NCBI GenBank assembly: GCA_965226695.1
Contig: OZ245405.1
Coordinates: 868,001 to 932,000 of the forward strand
Source: CATOSD01 sp965226695
GTDB taxonomy: Bacteria > Chloroflexota > Dehalococcoidia > Lucifugimonadales > CATOSD01
Reading direction: 5' to 3'
DNA: 64,000 nucleotides
Under the pieces are notes generated by a model. The model saw only the letters and a list, made by a program, of their open reading frames with translations, was not told the DNA's origin and made no database searches. Positions 54,535 through 62,221 of this stretch are shown here, piece by piece. Numbering within the stretch: position 1 is the stretch's first letter; each line of letters begins with the position of its first letter. Both the position numbers and the translations under genes were made by a program.

Positions 54535-55467
54535 CTAGTCCAGCAGGTTGAGCCGCCGGAGGATGGCGGGAAGCTCGGCCTTCTCGTCGTCGGTCAGCGG
54601 CCTGAGCGGCCGCGACACGGTGTCGTTGTCGAGCACGCCCATCAGCTTGAGAGACGACTTCATGGCCGAGAAGCTGGCCGCGTTCGCGCCGCCGCCCTTC
54701 GCCACACGCGCGACACCGTTGGCGATTAGCAGCTTGGCGTCGCACTCGCGCACCGTCTCGGAGTCGCCGCGTTCGCCCGCCTCCCAGCCGCGGGAAGCGA
54801 TGGCGGGCACGAGGTTCGCGACGCCGGGTATCACGCCGTGTACACCTACCGCGCCGGACGTCGTGATTCTGAAGACCGTGCCCAGGAATCGCAGCAGATC
54901 TATGTCGCCCTGGTCGCACAGTATGTTGAGCTCTGCCAGCAGCTCGCCGGCGCCGGAGCTGTCCTTCACGCCTACGACCGCGCCCTCGCCCGCCAACGCC
55001 GCGACGGTGCCCGGCGCGACGGCCGTCTTGACGGTCACGGGGATGTTGTACACCCAAACCGGGCCGCCCACGCGGTCCGCTATGTAGCGGTAGTGGTCGC
55101 CGATCTCGTCCTGAGCGTTGGGGTAGTAGTAGGGCGGCGTGAAGGCTATTCCGTCCAGCCCACACTCCCGCACCGCCATCGCCAGCTCGATGGACAACTT
55201 GGTGCTGGGCTGAGACACGTTGCCAATGATGGGCACGCGGCCGTCGACCTCGTCGACGACGGCCTCGATGCTCGCCACGCGCTCCCTGTCCGACAGCGCC
55301 GCGAACTCGCCGGTGGTGCCCGACACCCATATGCCGTGCGCCCCGTTGTCGATTAGATAGTTCACCAGCCGCCTCAGCGAGGCCGTGTCCACGCTCTCGT
55401 CGTCGTTGAGCGGCGTGAGTATTGGTACGATGACGCCTCTGATCTGCTTGTCGGTTGTGTCGACCAT
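54535..55467 (-). CDS. Dihydrodipicolinate synthase/N-acetylneuraminate lyase family aldolase
   Basis: 310 aa TIM-barrel protein. Family signatures are GVIVPILTPLNDDESVD, then WVSGTTGEFAALSDRERV, the catalytic tyrosine in VWVYNIPVT and Schiff-base lysine in VVGVKDSSG. A gene outside lysine synthesis context, next to PIG-L and hydrolase genes, suggests a catabolic aldolase more than DapA itself. Confidence 0.92.
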   Translation of the reverse strand: MVDTTDKQIRGVIVPILTPLNDDESVDTASLRRLVNYLIDNGAHGIWVSGTTGEFAALSDRERVASIEAVVDEVDGRVPIIGNVSQPSTKLSIELAMAVRECGLDGIAFTPPYYYPNAQDEIGDHYRYIADRVGGPVWVYNIPVTVKTAVAPGTVAALAGEGAVVGVKDSSGAGELLAELNILCDQGDIDLLRFLGTVFRITTSGAVGVHGVIPGVANLVPAIASRGWEAGERGDSETVRECDAKLLIANGVARVAKGGGANAASFSAMKSSLKLMGVLDNDTVSRPLRPLTDDEKAELPAILRRLNLLD

Positions 55468-55502
55468 TTGGCCGTTCTCCTTTGTCAGGGTGTGTGTGCG
55501 GG

Positions 55503-56225
55503 TTAGATCGCCAGTAGCTGGAAGCTCACGGCGTAGTCACAGCCGAAGCGCTCGCCCACGGAGTTGGCGTTCATGCGCAGGAAGAAGTCGGGGTCGAAGT
55601 CTTGGCCCAACCCCGCGATGTAGGCGCGGTGCTCCTCGAGCGAGGCCACGCCCAGATCGATGTAGTCCGTGACGTCCACGGCGTGGGTGGGCGCATTCGC
55701 GCCGGCTATGAGCACTCGCTTTACTCCGCTCCAGGGCTCATGGCCGTCGTCCAGCAGCTCGGGGAAGATCCAGCGGTTGCCGGCGTCTCGCGCGGCGTCC
55801 AGGGCCGCCAGGCCAACAGCGCGGTGGTCCGCCATATTGAAGGCCCTGCCGCCCCAGGTCGTCTCGAAGTTGCCGGTTATCAAAGTGTCGGGCTTGTGCC
55901 GGCGAATCGCTCTGGAGATGTCTCTGCGCATGGGCAACCCGTACTCGACTACGCCGTCGGTGTGGTCGAGGAACTCGACGGCCTGGACGCCCACCAGGGC
56001 TGCGCCGCTGCGCTCCTCGGCCTCGCGAAGCGGGCCGGCCTCCCGCGGGTGCATGGCGTCTATGCCTGCCTCGCCGCGCGTCGCCAGCACGTAAGCCACG
56101 CGCTTACCCTGCGACGTCCACCGCGCGACCGCGCTGGCCGCGCCGTACTCAATGTCGTCCGGATGCGCCATTACCACAAGGGCGCTGTCCCAGTCCTCCG
56201 GCAGAGGCAAAAGCTGTGTAGTCAT
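55503..56225 (-). CDS. PIG-L family zinc-dependent deacetylase
   Basis: 240 aa. The zinc motif AHPDDIEYG is near residue 20 and the third ligand is in MADHRAVG. The family removes acetyl groups from N-acetylglucosaminyl or related substrates (LmbE, MshB, BshB). Neighbours give no mycothiol or bacillithiol link. It starts 20 bases after the MoaD-like stop. Confidence 0.92.
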   Translation of the reverse strand: MTTQLLPLPEDWDSALVVMAHPDDIEYGAASAVARWTSQGKRVAYVLATRGEAGIDAMHPREAGPLREAEERSGAALVGVQAVEFLDHTDGVVEYGLPMRRDISRAIRRHKPDTLITGNFETTWGGRAFNMADHRAVGLAALDAARDAGNRWIFPELLDDGHEPWSGVKRVLIAGANAPTHAVDVTDYIDLGVASLEEHRAYIAGLGQDFDPDFFLRMNANSVGERFGCDYAVSFQLLAI

Positions 56226-56245
56226 ATGCTCTGTCCTGCGGGGCG

Positions 56246-56512
56246 CTAGCGTCCGCCGGAGATGGCGGGCAGGAAGTGGACCTCGCTGTTCTCGCCCACC
56301 TTCTCCAGCATGCCCATCGGCGTAATCTCGCCATCGATGGCGACCGAGATGTTGGGCTTGATGCGATTGCCATCGACCAGCCGATCCTTCATGCCGGGAA
56401 AGACGCTGTCCAGATTGTTGACGATCTGGCGCACCGTGGCGCCTTCCACCTTGACCTGGTTCTCGCCGGCGGTGAGCGATTGCATCAGTGATGGGATGAA
56501 CACAGTTGCCAT
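56246..56512 (-). CDS. MoaD/ThiS-like ubiquitin-fold protein ending in GGR
   Basis: 88 aa from ATG 56512. The beta-grasp pattern VKVEGATVRQIVNNLDSVFPGMKDRL and INEV-like strand SEVHFLPAISGG identify MoaD/ThiS. These proteins act as sulfur carriers through a C-terminal diglycine thiocarboxylate. Here an Arg follows the Gly-Gly, so trimming would be needed before activation. It may supply molybdopterin sulfur for the molybdoenzyme operon nearby. Confidence 0.88.
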   Translation of the reverse strand: MATVFIPSLMQSLTAGENQVKVEGATVRQIVNNLDSVFPGMKDRLVDGNRIKPNISVAIDGEITPMGMLEKVGENSEVHFLPAISGGR

Positions 56513-56803
56513 GTCGATGTCCTTTTCGTTACACCTTGCCGTTGTCGTCGGACGAGGCATCCGGTGGCGGTTCGATGAACGGCTCGCCGCGCGCCTCGGC
56601 GTCCAGCCTTCTCTGGTTCCACTCGGCCCATTTGCGCTGGACCTCCGCGTGTCCCTCTGCGAGCGCCTCTGACCTCGCTGCCGCGACGGCCCTGTCAAGG
56701 CGTTCCTGTTCCCGCTTCTTGAGCCACCGCTCCAGATTTCCTCCGATAACCATGAGACTATGCGTGCGACCTCCATGAGCGCTATGGTGATAGCGGCTGC
56801 CCC
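56513..56803 (-). repeat. Partial tandem duplication, copy 1 (291 bp)
   Basis: The segment is nearly identical to 56804-57104, with a 12-bp and a 2-bp difference. The shared start GTCGATGTCCTTTTCGTTAC includes the ribosome-binding region used by the MoaD-like gene in copy 1. Confidence 0.88.
56529..56753 (-). pseudogene. Truncated duplicate of the coiled-coil membrane protein
   Basis: 74 codons (VIGGNLERWLKKREQERL...WAEWNQRRLDAEARGEPF) repeat the C-terminal coiled-coil half of the gene at 56820. The two membrane helices are missing because the frame is broken just upstream by a small indel. Not likely to make a membrane protein. Confidence 0.7.
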
Positions 56804-57104
56804 GTCGATGTCCTTTTCGTTACACCTCGCGGTCGGCGTCGGACAAGACATCCGGCGGCGGTTCGGTGAACGACTCGCCGCGCGCCTCGGCGTCCAGCCT
56901 TCTCTGGTTCCACTCAGCCCATTTGCGTTGGACCTCGGCGAGCGCCTGTGACCGCGCCTCGGCATGCGCCTCTGACCTCGCTGCCGCGACGGCCCTGTCA
57001 AGCCGTTCCTGTTCTCGCTTCTTGAGCCATCGCTCCAGATTTCCTCCGATAACCATAACTGTACGTGCGACCTCCATGAGCGCTATGGTGATAGCGGCTG
57101 CCCC
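56804..57104 (-). repeat. Partial tandem duplication, copy 2
   Basis: Homologous to 56513-56803; contains an extra 12 bases that add four residues (AHAEARSQ region) and lies inside the intact gene copy. Confidence 0.88.
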
Positions 57105-57233
57105 AACTCCAACCGAGGGGAGTCTGTCGATTATGTTCAGGACGGTCAAGACGGAGTCGTCTTCGTTCAGGACCGCTATCTCATACCAGCATACCAAAGA
57201 TGTGCCCGCAATGTTCTGTATGGCGAACAGCAC
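56820..57233 (-). CDS. Membrane-anchored coiled-coil hypothetical protein
   Basis: 137 aa from a GTG at 57233. Two hydrophobic segments (FAIQNIAGTSLVCWYEIAVL; VGVGAAAITIALMEVARTVMVI) precede a long charged coiled coil (LKKREQERLDRAVAAARSEAH...) and the end WNQRRLDAEARGESFTEPPP. The first helix begins upstream of the GTG: the frame extends 24 codons to 57305, where AAGGAG lies 6 bases before an ATA codon. The true start may be that ATA or an ATG altered by mutation or error. Function unknown. Confidence 0.7.
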   Translation of the reverse strand: MLFAIQNIAGTSLVCWYEIAVLNEDDSVLTVLNIIDRLPSVGVGAAAITIALMEVARTVMVIGGNLERWLKKREQERLDRAVAAARSEAHAEARSQALAEVQRKWAEWNQRRLDAEARGESFTEPPPDVLSDADREV

Positions 57234-57422
57234 GAAGTAAGCTGTTTGCCATCTCCCTGGAATGCTCCAGACCGATTCCCTGTCCGGCGGCGATGAGCTA
57301 TCTATGGACGTCTCCTTGTGTTCCGCAACCCAAAAGCAGGGCGGGCCTCTCAGAAACCCGCCCCGCTATGTTGCGCCCTTACCTTCCCGCCGGCGTAGAG
57401 CCGGCCAGGAATGGAGTTTACC

Positions 57423-59687
57423 CTAGCTCTTCTCGGCCTTTGCCGCCTCCAGGATGGCCACCGGGTTCATCGGAGTCTCGAACAGCCTCGTCCCGGTCGC
57501 CCGCTGCAACGCGTTGGCGACGGCAGGCGTCGGCGGGATGATGTTCGCCTCGCCCACGCCTCTAACACCGTATGGGTGGCCGGGATTGGCGACCTCCACT
57601 ATCACGGTGTCGATCATCGGTAGGTCCAGGCTCGTCGGCATGCGGTAGTCGAGCAGCGTCGAGTTGGCCATGCCGCCGCCGTCGTTCATGTAGTACTCCT
57701 CGTTGAGCGCCCAGCCGATGCCCTGCACAGAACCGCCCTGCATCTGGCCCTCCACGTAGGAAGGATGGATGGCCTTGCCAACGTCCTGCACCGCGGTGAA
57801 CCGCAGGACGTCGGTCTTCCCGGTGTCGGGGTCAACCTCCAAGTCCACGATGTTGCCCGAGAATGAGCCGCCCACGCCTGTGGGGCTTACGGACGCCGAG
57901 GCTGAGATGCCGCCGCCGGTGCGCCCGAGCTGGCCTGCCAGCTCCTTGAAGGTCATGTTGAGCTCAGGGTCCGCCGTGGACCTGATGACTCCGTCTTCCA
58001 TGCTCACCGAGTCCGCCTCCACGTCCCAGATGGACGCGGCGCGCTCTATCATCTGCTGCTTCACGGACTGGGCGGCCTCGTAGGCGGCCCATCCGGTGGC
58101 GAAGGTGGTGCGGCTGCCGCCGGTTACGGCGGTGAACCCGATGGAGTCGGTGTCGACCACAGACGGGCGTATGTCCTCGGCCGGTATCCCCAGCACTTCG
58201 GCGGCCTGCATCGAAATGGACGCGCGCGTTCCGCCGATGTCTGTGGAGCCTTCCGTGAGAATCACGGCTCCGTCCGCGTTCACCGCCAGGTTGACGGAAG
58301 AGTCGAAGCCGATGTTGAACCAGAACCCCACGGCCACGCCGCGTCCCTGGTTCTCGCCCAGCGGCGCGCTGTAGTGCGGATGGTCGCGCATCGCCTCGAG
58401 CGTTTCCACCAGGCCCACGCGGTTGAACGTCGGGCCGTCCACGCGGCGGGTGCCCTCCTTGGCGGCGTTCTTGAGCCTCAGCTCGATGGGGTCCATGTTC
58501 AGCTTCAGCGCCAGCTCGTCCACCGCCTGCTCCACGGCAAAGGCGGCGTTGGGCGCTCCGGGCGCGCGGTAGGCGGCGGTCTTCGGCTTGTTCACGACCA
58601 CGTCGTAGCCGTCCACCACGCCGTTCTCGATGTCGTACGGTGCGAGCGCGCACATTGCGCCGGCGCCCACGGGCGAGCCGGGGTAGGCGCCCGCCTCGTA
58701 TGCCAGCTCCACCTCGGCGGCGGTGATCGTGCCGTCGCGCTTACCGCCTATCTTGACCCGGCTCCATGACCCACAGGTCGGGCCGGTCGCCTCGAACACG
58801 TCCGCGCGGCTCATCAGCATCTTCACCGCCTGGCCTGTCTTCTTCGACAGCAGCGCGGCCACCGGCTCGAGGTACACCGGGATCTTGCCGCCGAAGCCGC
58901 CGCCTATCTCCATGGGTATAACCCGAATCTGCGAAACCGGCATGTCCAGCAGCGACGCGAGCGAGTCGCGCACCGTGAACGAGCCCTGCGTGCTGCACCA
59001 CACGTGCAGTCGTCCGTCGCTGTTCCAGAGCGCCGTGGCGTTGTGCGGCTCGATGTAGCCCTGGTGTACGGTCTTCGCGCGGTACTCGCGCTCGACGATG
59101 ACGTCGGCCTCGGCGAAGCCCTTGGCGAGGTCGCCCTTACGATGCTGGAAGTGCTCGGCAACGTTGCTGGGCGTGTCGGTCTGCTCGCCGAGCTCGGAGG
59201 TGAACAGGTCGTCGTGGAGCAGAGTAGCGCCCTCGGCCATCGCCTGCTCCACGGTGATCACAGGCGGAAGCACCTCGTACTCCACCTCGATCTTTGCTGC
59301 CGCCTCCTCGGCCTCGTGGGCGCTCAGGGCGGCTACGCCGGCCACGGCGTGGCCCTTGTACAGAACCTTGTCGCTGGCGAAAATGTTGTCGCGGTCCCGC
59401 TTCGCGCCGACGTTGTCGCCGCTGGGCGGCAGGTCCGACGCCGTCACCACTGCGCGCACGCCCGGCTGGGCGAGGGCCTTGCTGGGGTCGATCGACACGA
59501 TCCTGGCGTGGGCGTGCGGGCTGCGCAGCACCTTGGCGTGCAACAGGCCCCCGGTTGTGAAGTCCGCGCCATAGAGCGCGCGCCCCGTGACCTTGTCGTG
59601 GCCGTCGTGGCGTATCGGCCGCGTCCCCACGACCTTGTACTCCACGCTCGACAGCACCATGTTGGGCTCATAGTCCGCGGTGGTCAT
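57423..59687 (-). CDS. Molybdopterin-binding large subunit of a xanthine-dehydrogenase-family enzyme
   Basis: 754 aa. N-terminal VVGTRPIRHDGHDKVTGRALYGADF, molybdopterin contacts GGGFGGKIPVYLEP and QGIGWALNEEYY, and the catalytic glutamate in GVRGVGEANIIPPTPAVANAL. The active-site loop reads AYRAPGAPN, unlike AYRCSFR of form I CO dehydrogenase and closer to hydroxybenzoyl-CoA reductase and xanthine dehydrogenase types. It hydroxylates an unidentified carbon centre. The 2Fe-2S gene ends 1 base before its start. Confidence 0.95.
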   Translation of the reverse strand: MTTADYEPNMVLSSVEYKVVGTRPIRHDGHDKVTGRALYGADFTTGGLLHAKVLRSPHAHARIVSIDPSKALAQPGVRAVVTASDLPPSGDNVGAKRDRDNIFASDKVLYKGHAVAGVAALSAHEAEEAAAKIEVEYEVLPPVITVEQAMAEGATLLHDDLFTSELGEQTDTPSNVAEHFQHRKGDLAKGFAEADVIVEREYRAKTVHQGYIEPHNATALWNSDGRLHVWCSTQGSFTVRDSLASLLDMPVSQIRVIPMEIGGGFGGKIPVYLEPVAALLSKKTGQAVKMLMSRADVFEATGPTCGSWSRVKIGGKRDGTITAAEVELAYEAGAYPGSPVGAGAMCALAPYDIENGVVDGYDVVVNKPKTAAYRAPGAPNAAFAVEQAVDELALKLNMDPIELRLKNAAKEGTRRVDGPTFNRVGLVETLEAMRDHPHYSAPLGENQGRGVAVGFWFNIGFDSSVNLAVNADGAVILTEGSTDIGGTRASISMQAAEVLGIPAEDIRPSVVDTDSIGFTAVTGGSRTTFATGWAAYEAAQSVKQQMIERAASIWDVEADSVSMEDGVIRSTADPELNMTFKELAGQLGRTGGGISASASVSPTGVGGSFSGNIVDLEVDPDTGKTDVLRFTAVQDVGKAIHPSYVEGQMQGGSVQGIGWALNEEYYMNDGGGMANSTLLDYRMPTSLDLPMIDTVIVEVANPGHPYGVRGVGEANIIPPTPAVANALQRATGTRLFETPMNPVAILEAAKAEKS

Positions 59688-59688
59688 T

Positions 59689-60168
59689 CTAGGCCTCCTG
59701 CATCTTGACCGCCGCGTCCTGCACGGCGCGGACGATCTTGTCGTAACCCGTGCAGCGGCACAGGTTGTTGGCCAGCCAGAAGCGTATCTCGTGCTCCGAA
59801 GGGTTGGGATTCTGTTCGAGCAGGGCCTTCGATGCGACGATGAAACCGGGCGTGCAGATGCCGCACTGCAGCGCCGCGTTCTCGAGGAACGCCGTCTGCA
59901 CCGGGTGAAGCCCCTGCGGCGTGGCGACGCCCTCGATGGTCGTGATCTCTTTGCCCTCGACCTCCACGCCGAGCACCAGGCAGGAAGTCACGATGCGGCC
60001 GTCGAGTACCACCGTGCAAGCGCCGCAATTGCCGTCGTTGCACCCTTCTTTGCTGCCTGTCAGGCCAATCACGTCGCGCAGGCACTCGAGCAGGCTCTGC
60101 CGGGGCTCGCACAAAAAGTCCACGTGCTCCCCGTTGATTATGGTCTGAACATAGGTCTTCGCGGGCAT
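59689..60168 (-). CDS. 2Fe-2S small subunit of the molybdenum hydroxylase
   Basis: 159 aa with the two cluster motifs GCNDGNCGACTVVLDG and CGICTPGFIVASKALL ... NLCRCTGYDKI, all eight cysteines present. Middle gene of an M-S-L operon in the order medium, small, large. Electrons pass from the molybdenum site through it to FAD. Confidence 0.96.
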   Translation of the reverse strand: MPAKTYVQTIINGEHVDFLCEPRQSLLECLRDVIGLTGSKEGCNDGNCGACTVVLDGRIVTSCLVLGVEVEGKEITTIEGVATPQGLHPVQTAFLENAALQCGICTPGFIVASKALLEQNPNPSEHEIRFWLANNLCRCTGYDKIVRAVQDAAVKMQEA

Positions 60169-60178
60169 CTATGCCTCC

Positions 60179-61042
60179 TTAACTAGCTCTCTCGATAGCG
60201 GTGTTCAATGCGCGTCGCGTCAGCACGTTGCAAAGGTGCTTGCGGTACTCGATGGTGCCGCGCATATCGGTGATGGGCCGCGCCGCCTCCTCGGCGATGC
60301 TGGCGGCCTCCTGGACGCTCTCGTCGTTGACAGGCTTGCCGACAAGCGCCTCGCCCGCCTCTCTCACGAACAGCGGCGTTGGCGCGACCGACGCCAGGCA
60401 CACGCGGGCGGACTTGAAGACGCCGTCCTCGATCTCCACCGAGGCCCCGACGCCGGCAACGGCAATGTCCATCTCGTTGCGCGGGATGAAACGCAGGTAG
60501 CGCGCGCCGGAGTTGGGCGCCGGCGCGGGGAAATGAATGGAGACGAGCAGCTCGCTTTCCTCGAGCGCGTTGCGGCCCGGAGCGGTGCAGAAGTCCTCCA
60601 CGGCCAGCTGCCGGCTGCCGTTCGGCCCGGCAATGTTGCAGGTCGCCCCGAGCGCGACCATCACGGGAATCGAGTCGCCGCTCGGCGCGGCGTTGCACAG
60701 GTTGCCGCCGAGCGAGGCCCGGCCCTGGATCTGCGTGCCTCCGATCAGCGTCGCGGCGTCGATCAGGCCGGCGTAGGCGTTGCTCACCGCCGTGTTGCCG
60801 TAGATGCGGTAGCAGGGGACGGCGGCGCCCAGCGTGAGCCCCGAATCGGGGTCGTATGTGATCTCGTTGAGCTCCGAAATGTTCTTTCCGTCGACCACCA
60901 GGTCGGCGTCCGAGCGCCCGACCCTGAGCGCCACCAACAGGTCGGTGCCGCCGGCCAACATGCGGGCGCGGCCTCCGGCTCCGGCGAGCAGGTCGACCGC
61001 CTCTCTGACCGAGTGGGGACTTTCGTAGTCAATCCACTTCAA
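60179..61042 (-). CDS. FAD-binding medium subunit of the molybdenum hydroxylase
   Basis: 287 aa from a TTG at 61042 with GGAGG upstream. FAD motifs are LAGGTDLLVALRVG and QGRASLGGNLCNAAPSGD. Opens the M-S-L operon. A related S-M pair without L lies at 12.3-13.8 kb. Confidence 0.95.
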   Translation of the reverse strand: MKWIDYESPHSVREAVDLLAGAGGRARMLAGGTDLLVALRVGRSDADLVVDGKNISELNEITYDPDSGLTLGAAVPCYRIYGNTAVSNAYAGLIDAATLIGGTQIQGRASLGGNLCNAAPSGDSIPVMVALGATCNIAGPNGSRQLAVEDFCTAPGRNALEESELLVSIHFPAPAPNSGARYLRFIPRNEMDIAVAGVGASVEIEDGVFKSARVCLASVAPTPLFVREAGEALVGKPVNDESVQEAASIAEEAARPITDMRGTIEYRKHLCNVLTRRALNTAIERAS

Positions 61043-61202
61043 AGGTCTACCTCCTTAAGTCCTCATGTCTCAATATGTGCGAATCGCGCAGCATTGCCGT
61101 TCGCCGCCGCGCGCGGGCGCGCAGAGATACGGACGGCAGGCGGCAAAAGTATAGCAAAGCGCGCCATACAGAACAACAACAACGCGCCCCGCGCGGCGGC
61201 GT

Positions 61203-61264
61203 ATCCCCTCTCCCGGTGGGAGAGGGCTAGAGTTTGCCCCGTACTCGATGCGGGGATGGGGGTG
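61203..61264 (+). repeat. Family A repeat with 24-bp palindrome insert
   Basis: CCCCTCTCCCGGTGGGAGAGGG, GCTAG, then the unit at 61231-61254 with three substitutions, then GATGGGGGTG. Confidence 0.82.
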
Positions 61265-61311
61265 AAGTCCCCGCGGCACTCCGACGCTCCCTCACCCGGA
61301 CCCTCCCACCG

Positions 61312-61336
61312 GTAGGGGCGGGTTTCAAACCCGCCC
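61312..61336. repeat. Family B palindrome
   Basis: Identical to the copies at 12217 and 28803. Confidence 0.88.
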
Positions 61337-61408
61337 GCGGGGTTGGGCTCACCGTTCGGCATTTCGGCGGTACGGAGGCCTTCGTGTCTTGTCCGCCGCA
61401 GCGGCCCG

Positions 61409-61984
61409 TCACGGCGCGCACAACGGCTCGATGAGCGTGCGCTTCCTTACCATGGCCGCGCGGCCATAAACGTCACGCTCGGCCTCCGTCCACTCCGCCG
61501 CCGGCCTGTCGATGCCCTCGGCAACCGACGACACCCACTCCCTCGGCATAGCGATGTTCTCGGCCACCGCGCTCACCTCCGTCACCACCTCCGCGACGCG
61601 CCGCGGCCCGACGCTCCTCGCCGCGTTCCGGGCCTCGGCGTACGCCCAGCCGTTGTCGGCATAATACCCGCAGGCCTCGGCCAGCTCCGCCAATGTGACG
61701 CCCCTCGCGGTCAGTCGCGAACGTGCCTCGGCCACGTCCGCGCCCGTCACCGGCTGAAACTCGATTGGCGTCACGCCCCTCTTGGCCGGCCCGGTACCGG
61801 TCGCGGCCAGCTCGTCGCCCGTCAGCGTCTGGACGGGTGCAGGGGCAGAGGCGGGCCCCGATGCAGACGGGGCGTAACCGCACCCGTATCCCCACATCAG
61901 CCCCGCGACGGCGATCACCACCAGGACGCCGGTAAGCCTCAGCGCCCCCCGCGTCCGTGTTGCCCTGCTCATGCTCGGATTCAT
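61409..61984 (-). CDS. Exported hypothetical protein
   Basis: 191 aa from ATG 61984. A basic N-terminus is followed by a hydrophobic signal segment LRLTGVLVVIAVAGLMWGYGCGYAPS; the Cys could be a lipobox although its context is weak. The rest is Ala- and Glu-rich with a helical region (TGADVAEARSRLTARGVTLAELAEACGYYADNGWAYAEA). No family recognised. Confidence 0.65.
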   Translation of the reverse strand: MNPSMSRATRTRGALRLTGVLVVIAVAGLMWGYGCGYAPSASGPASAPAPVQTLTGDELAATGTGPAKRGVTPIEFQPVTGADVAEARSRLTARGVTLAELAEACGYYADNGWAYAEARNAARSVGPRRVAEVVTEVSAVAENIAMPREWVSSVAEGIDRPAAEWTEAERDVYGRAAMVRKRTLIEPLCAP

Positions 61985-62069
61985 TGCGCCGGCTCCTCGC
62001 GCCGAGGCTAGGTAGCTCATAGCCTAGCACCGCAAGCCGCCCCTTGGCGCGCACGCCAGCCACGCCTAT

Positions 62070-62134
62070 AGTCCATTCCCCCTCGACGGGGGCAGGTCAG
62101 AGCCTGCCCCGTACTCGATACGGGGATGGGGGTG
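62070..62134 (+). repeat. Family A repeat with 24-bp palindrome insert
   Basis: GTCCATTCCCCCTCGACGGGGGCAGG, GTCAG, then the unit at 62101-62124 identical to the transposase copy, then GATGGGGGTG. Confidence 0.85.
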
Positions 62135-62221
62135 ACAGATGGTGGTGACACCCCCGCGCACACCTGTTCCACGTGTTAAACTGTGCTTCAACCCGCCCGC
62201 GCGCACCAGGTCGCGCGCCGT

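Larger units (their letters stand above)
61043..61408. other. Repeat-filled intergenic region
   Basis: No gene. It contains a Family A repeat with palindromic unit (61231-61254) and a Family B palindrome (61312-61336), with GC-rich sequence between. Confidence 0.6.
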
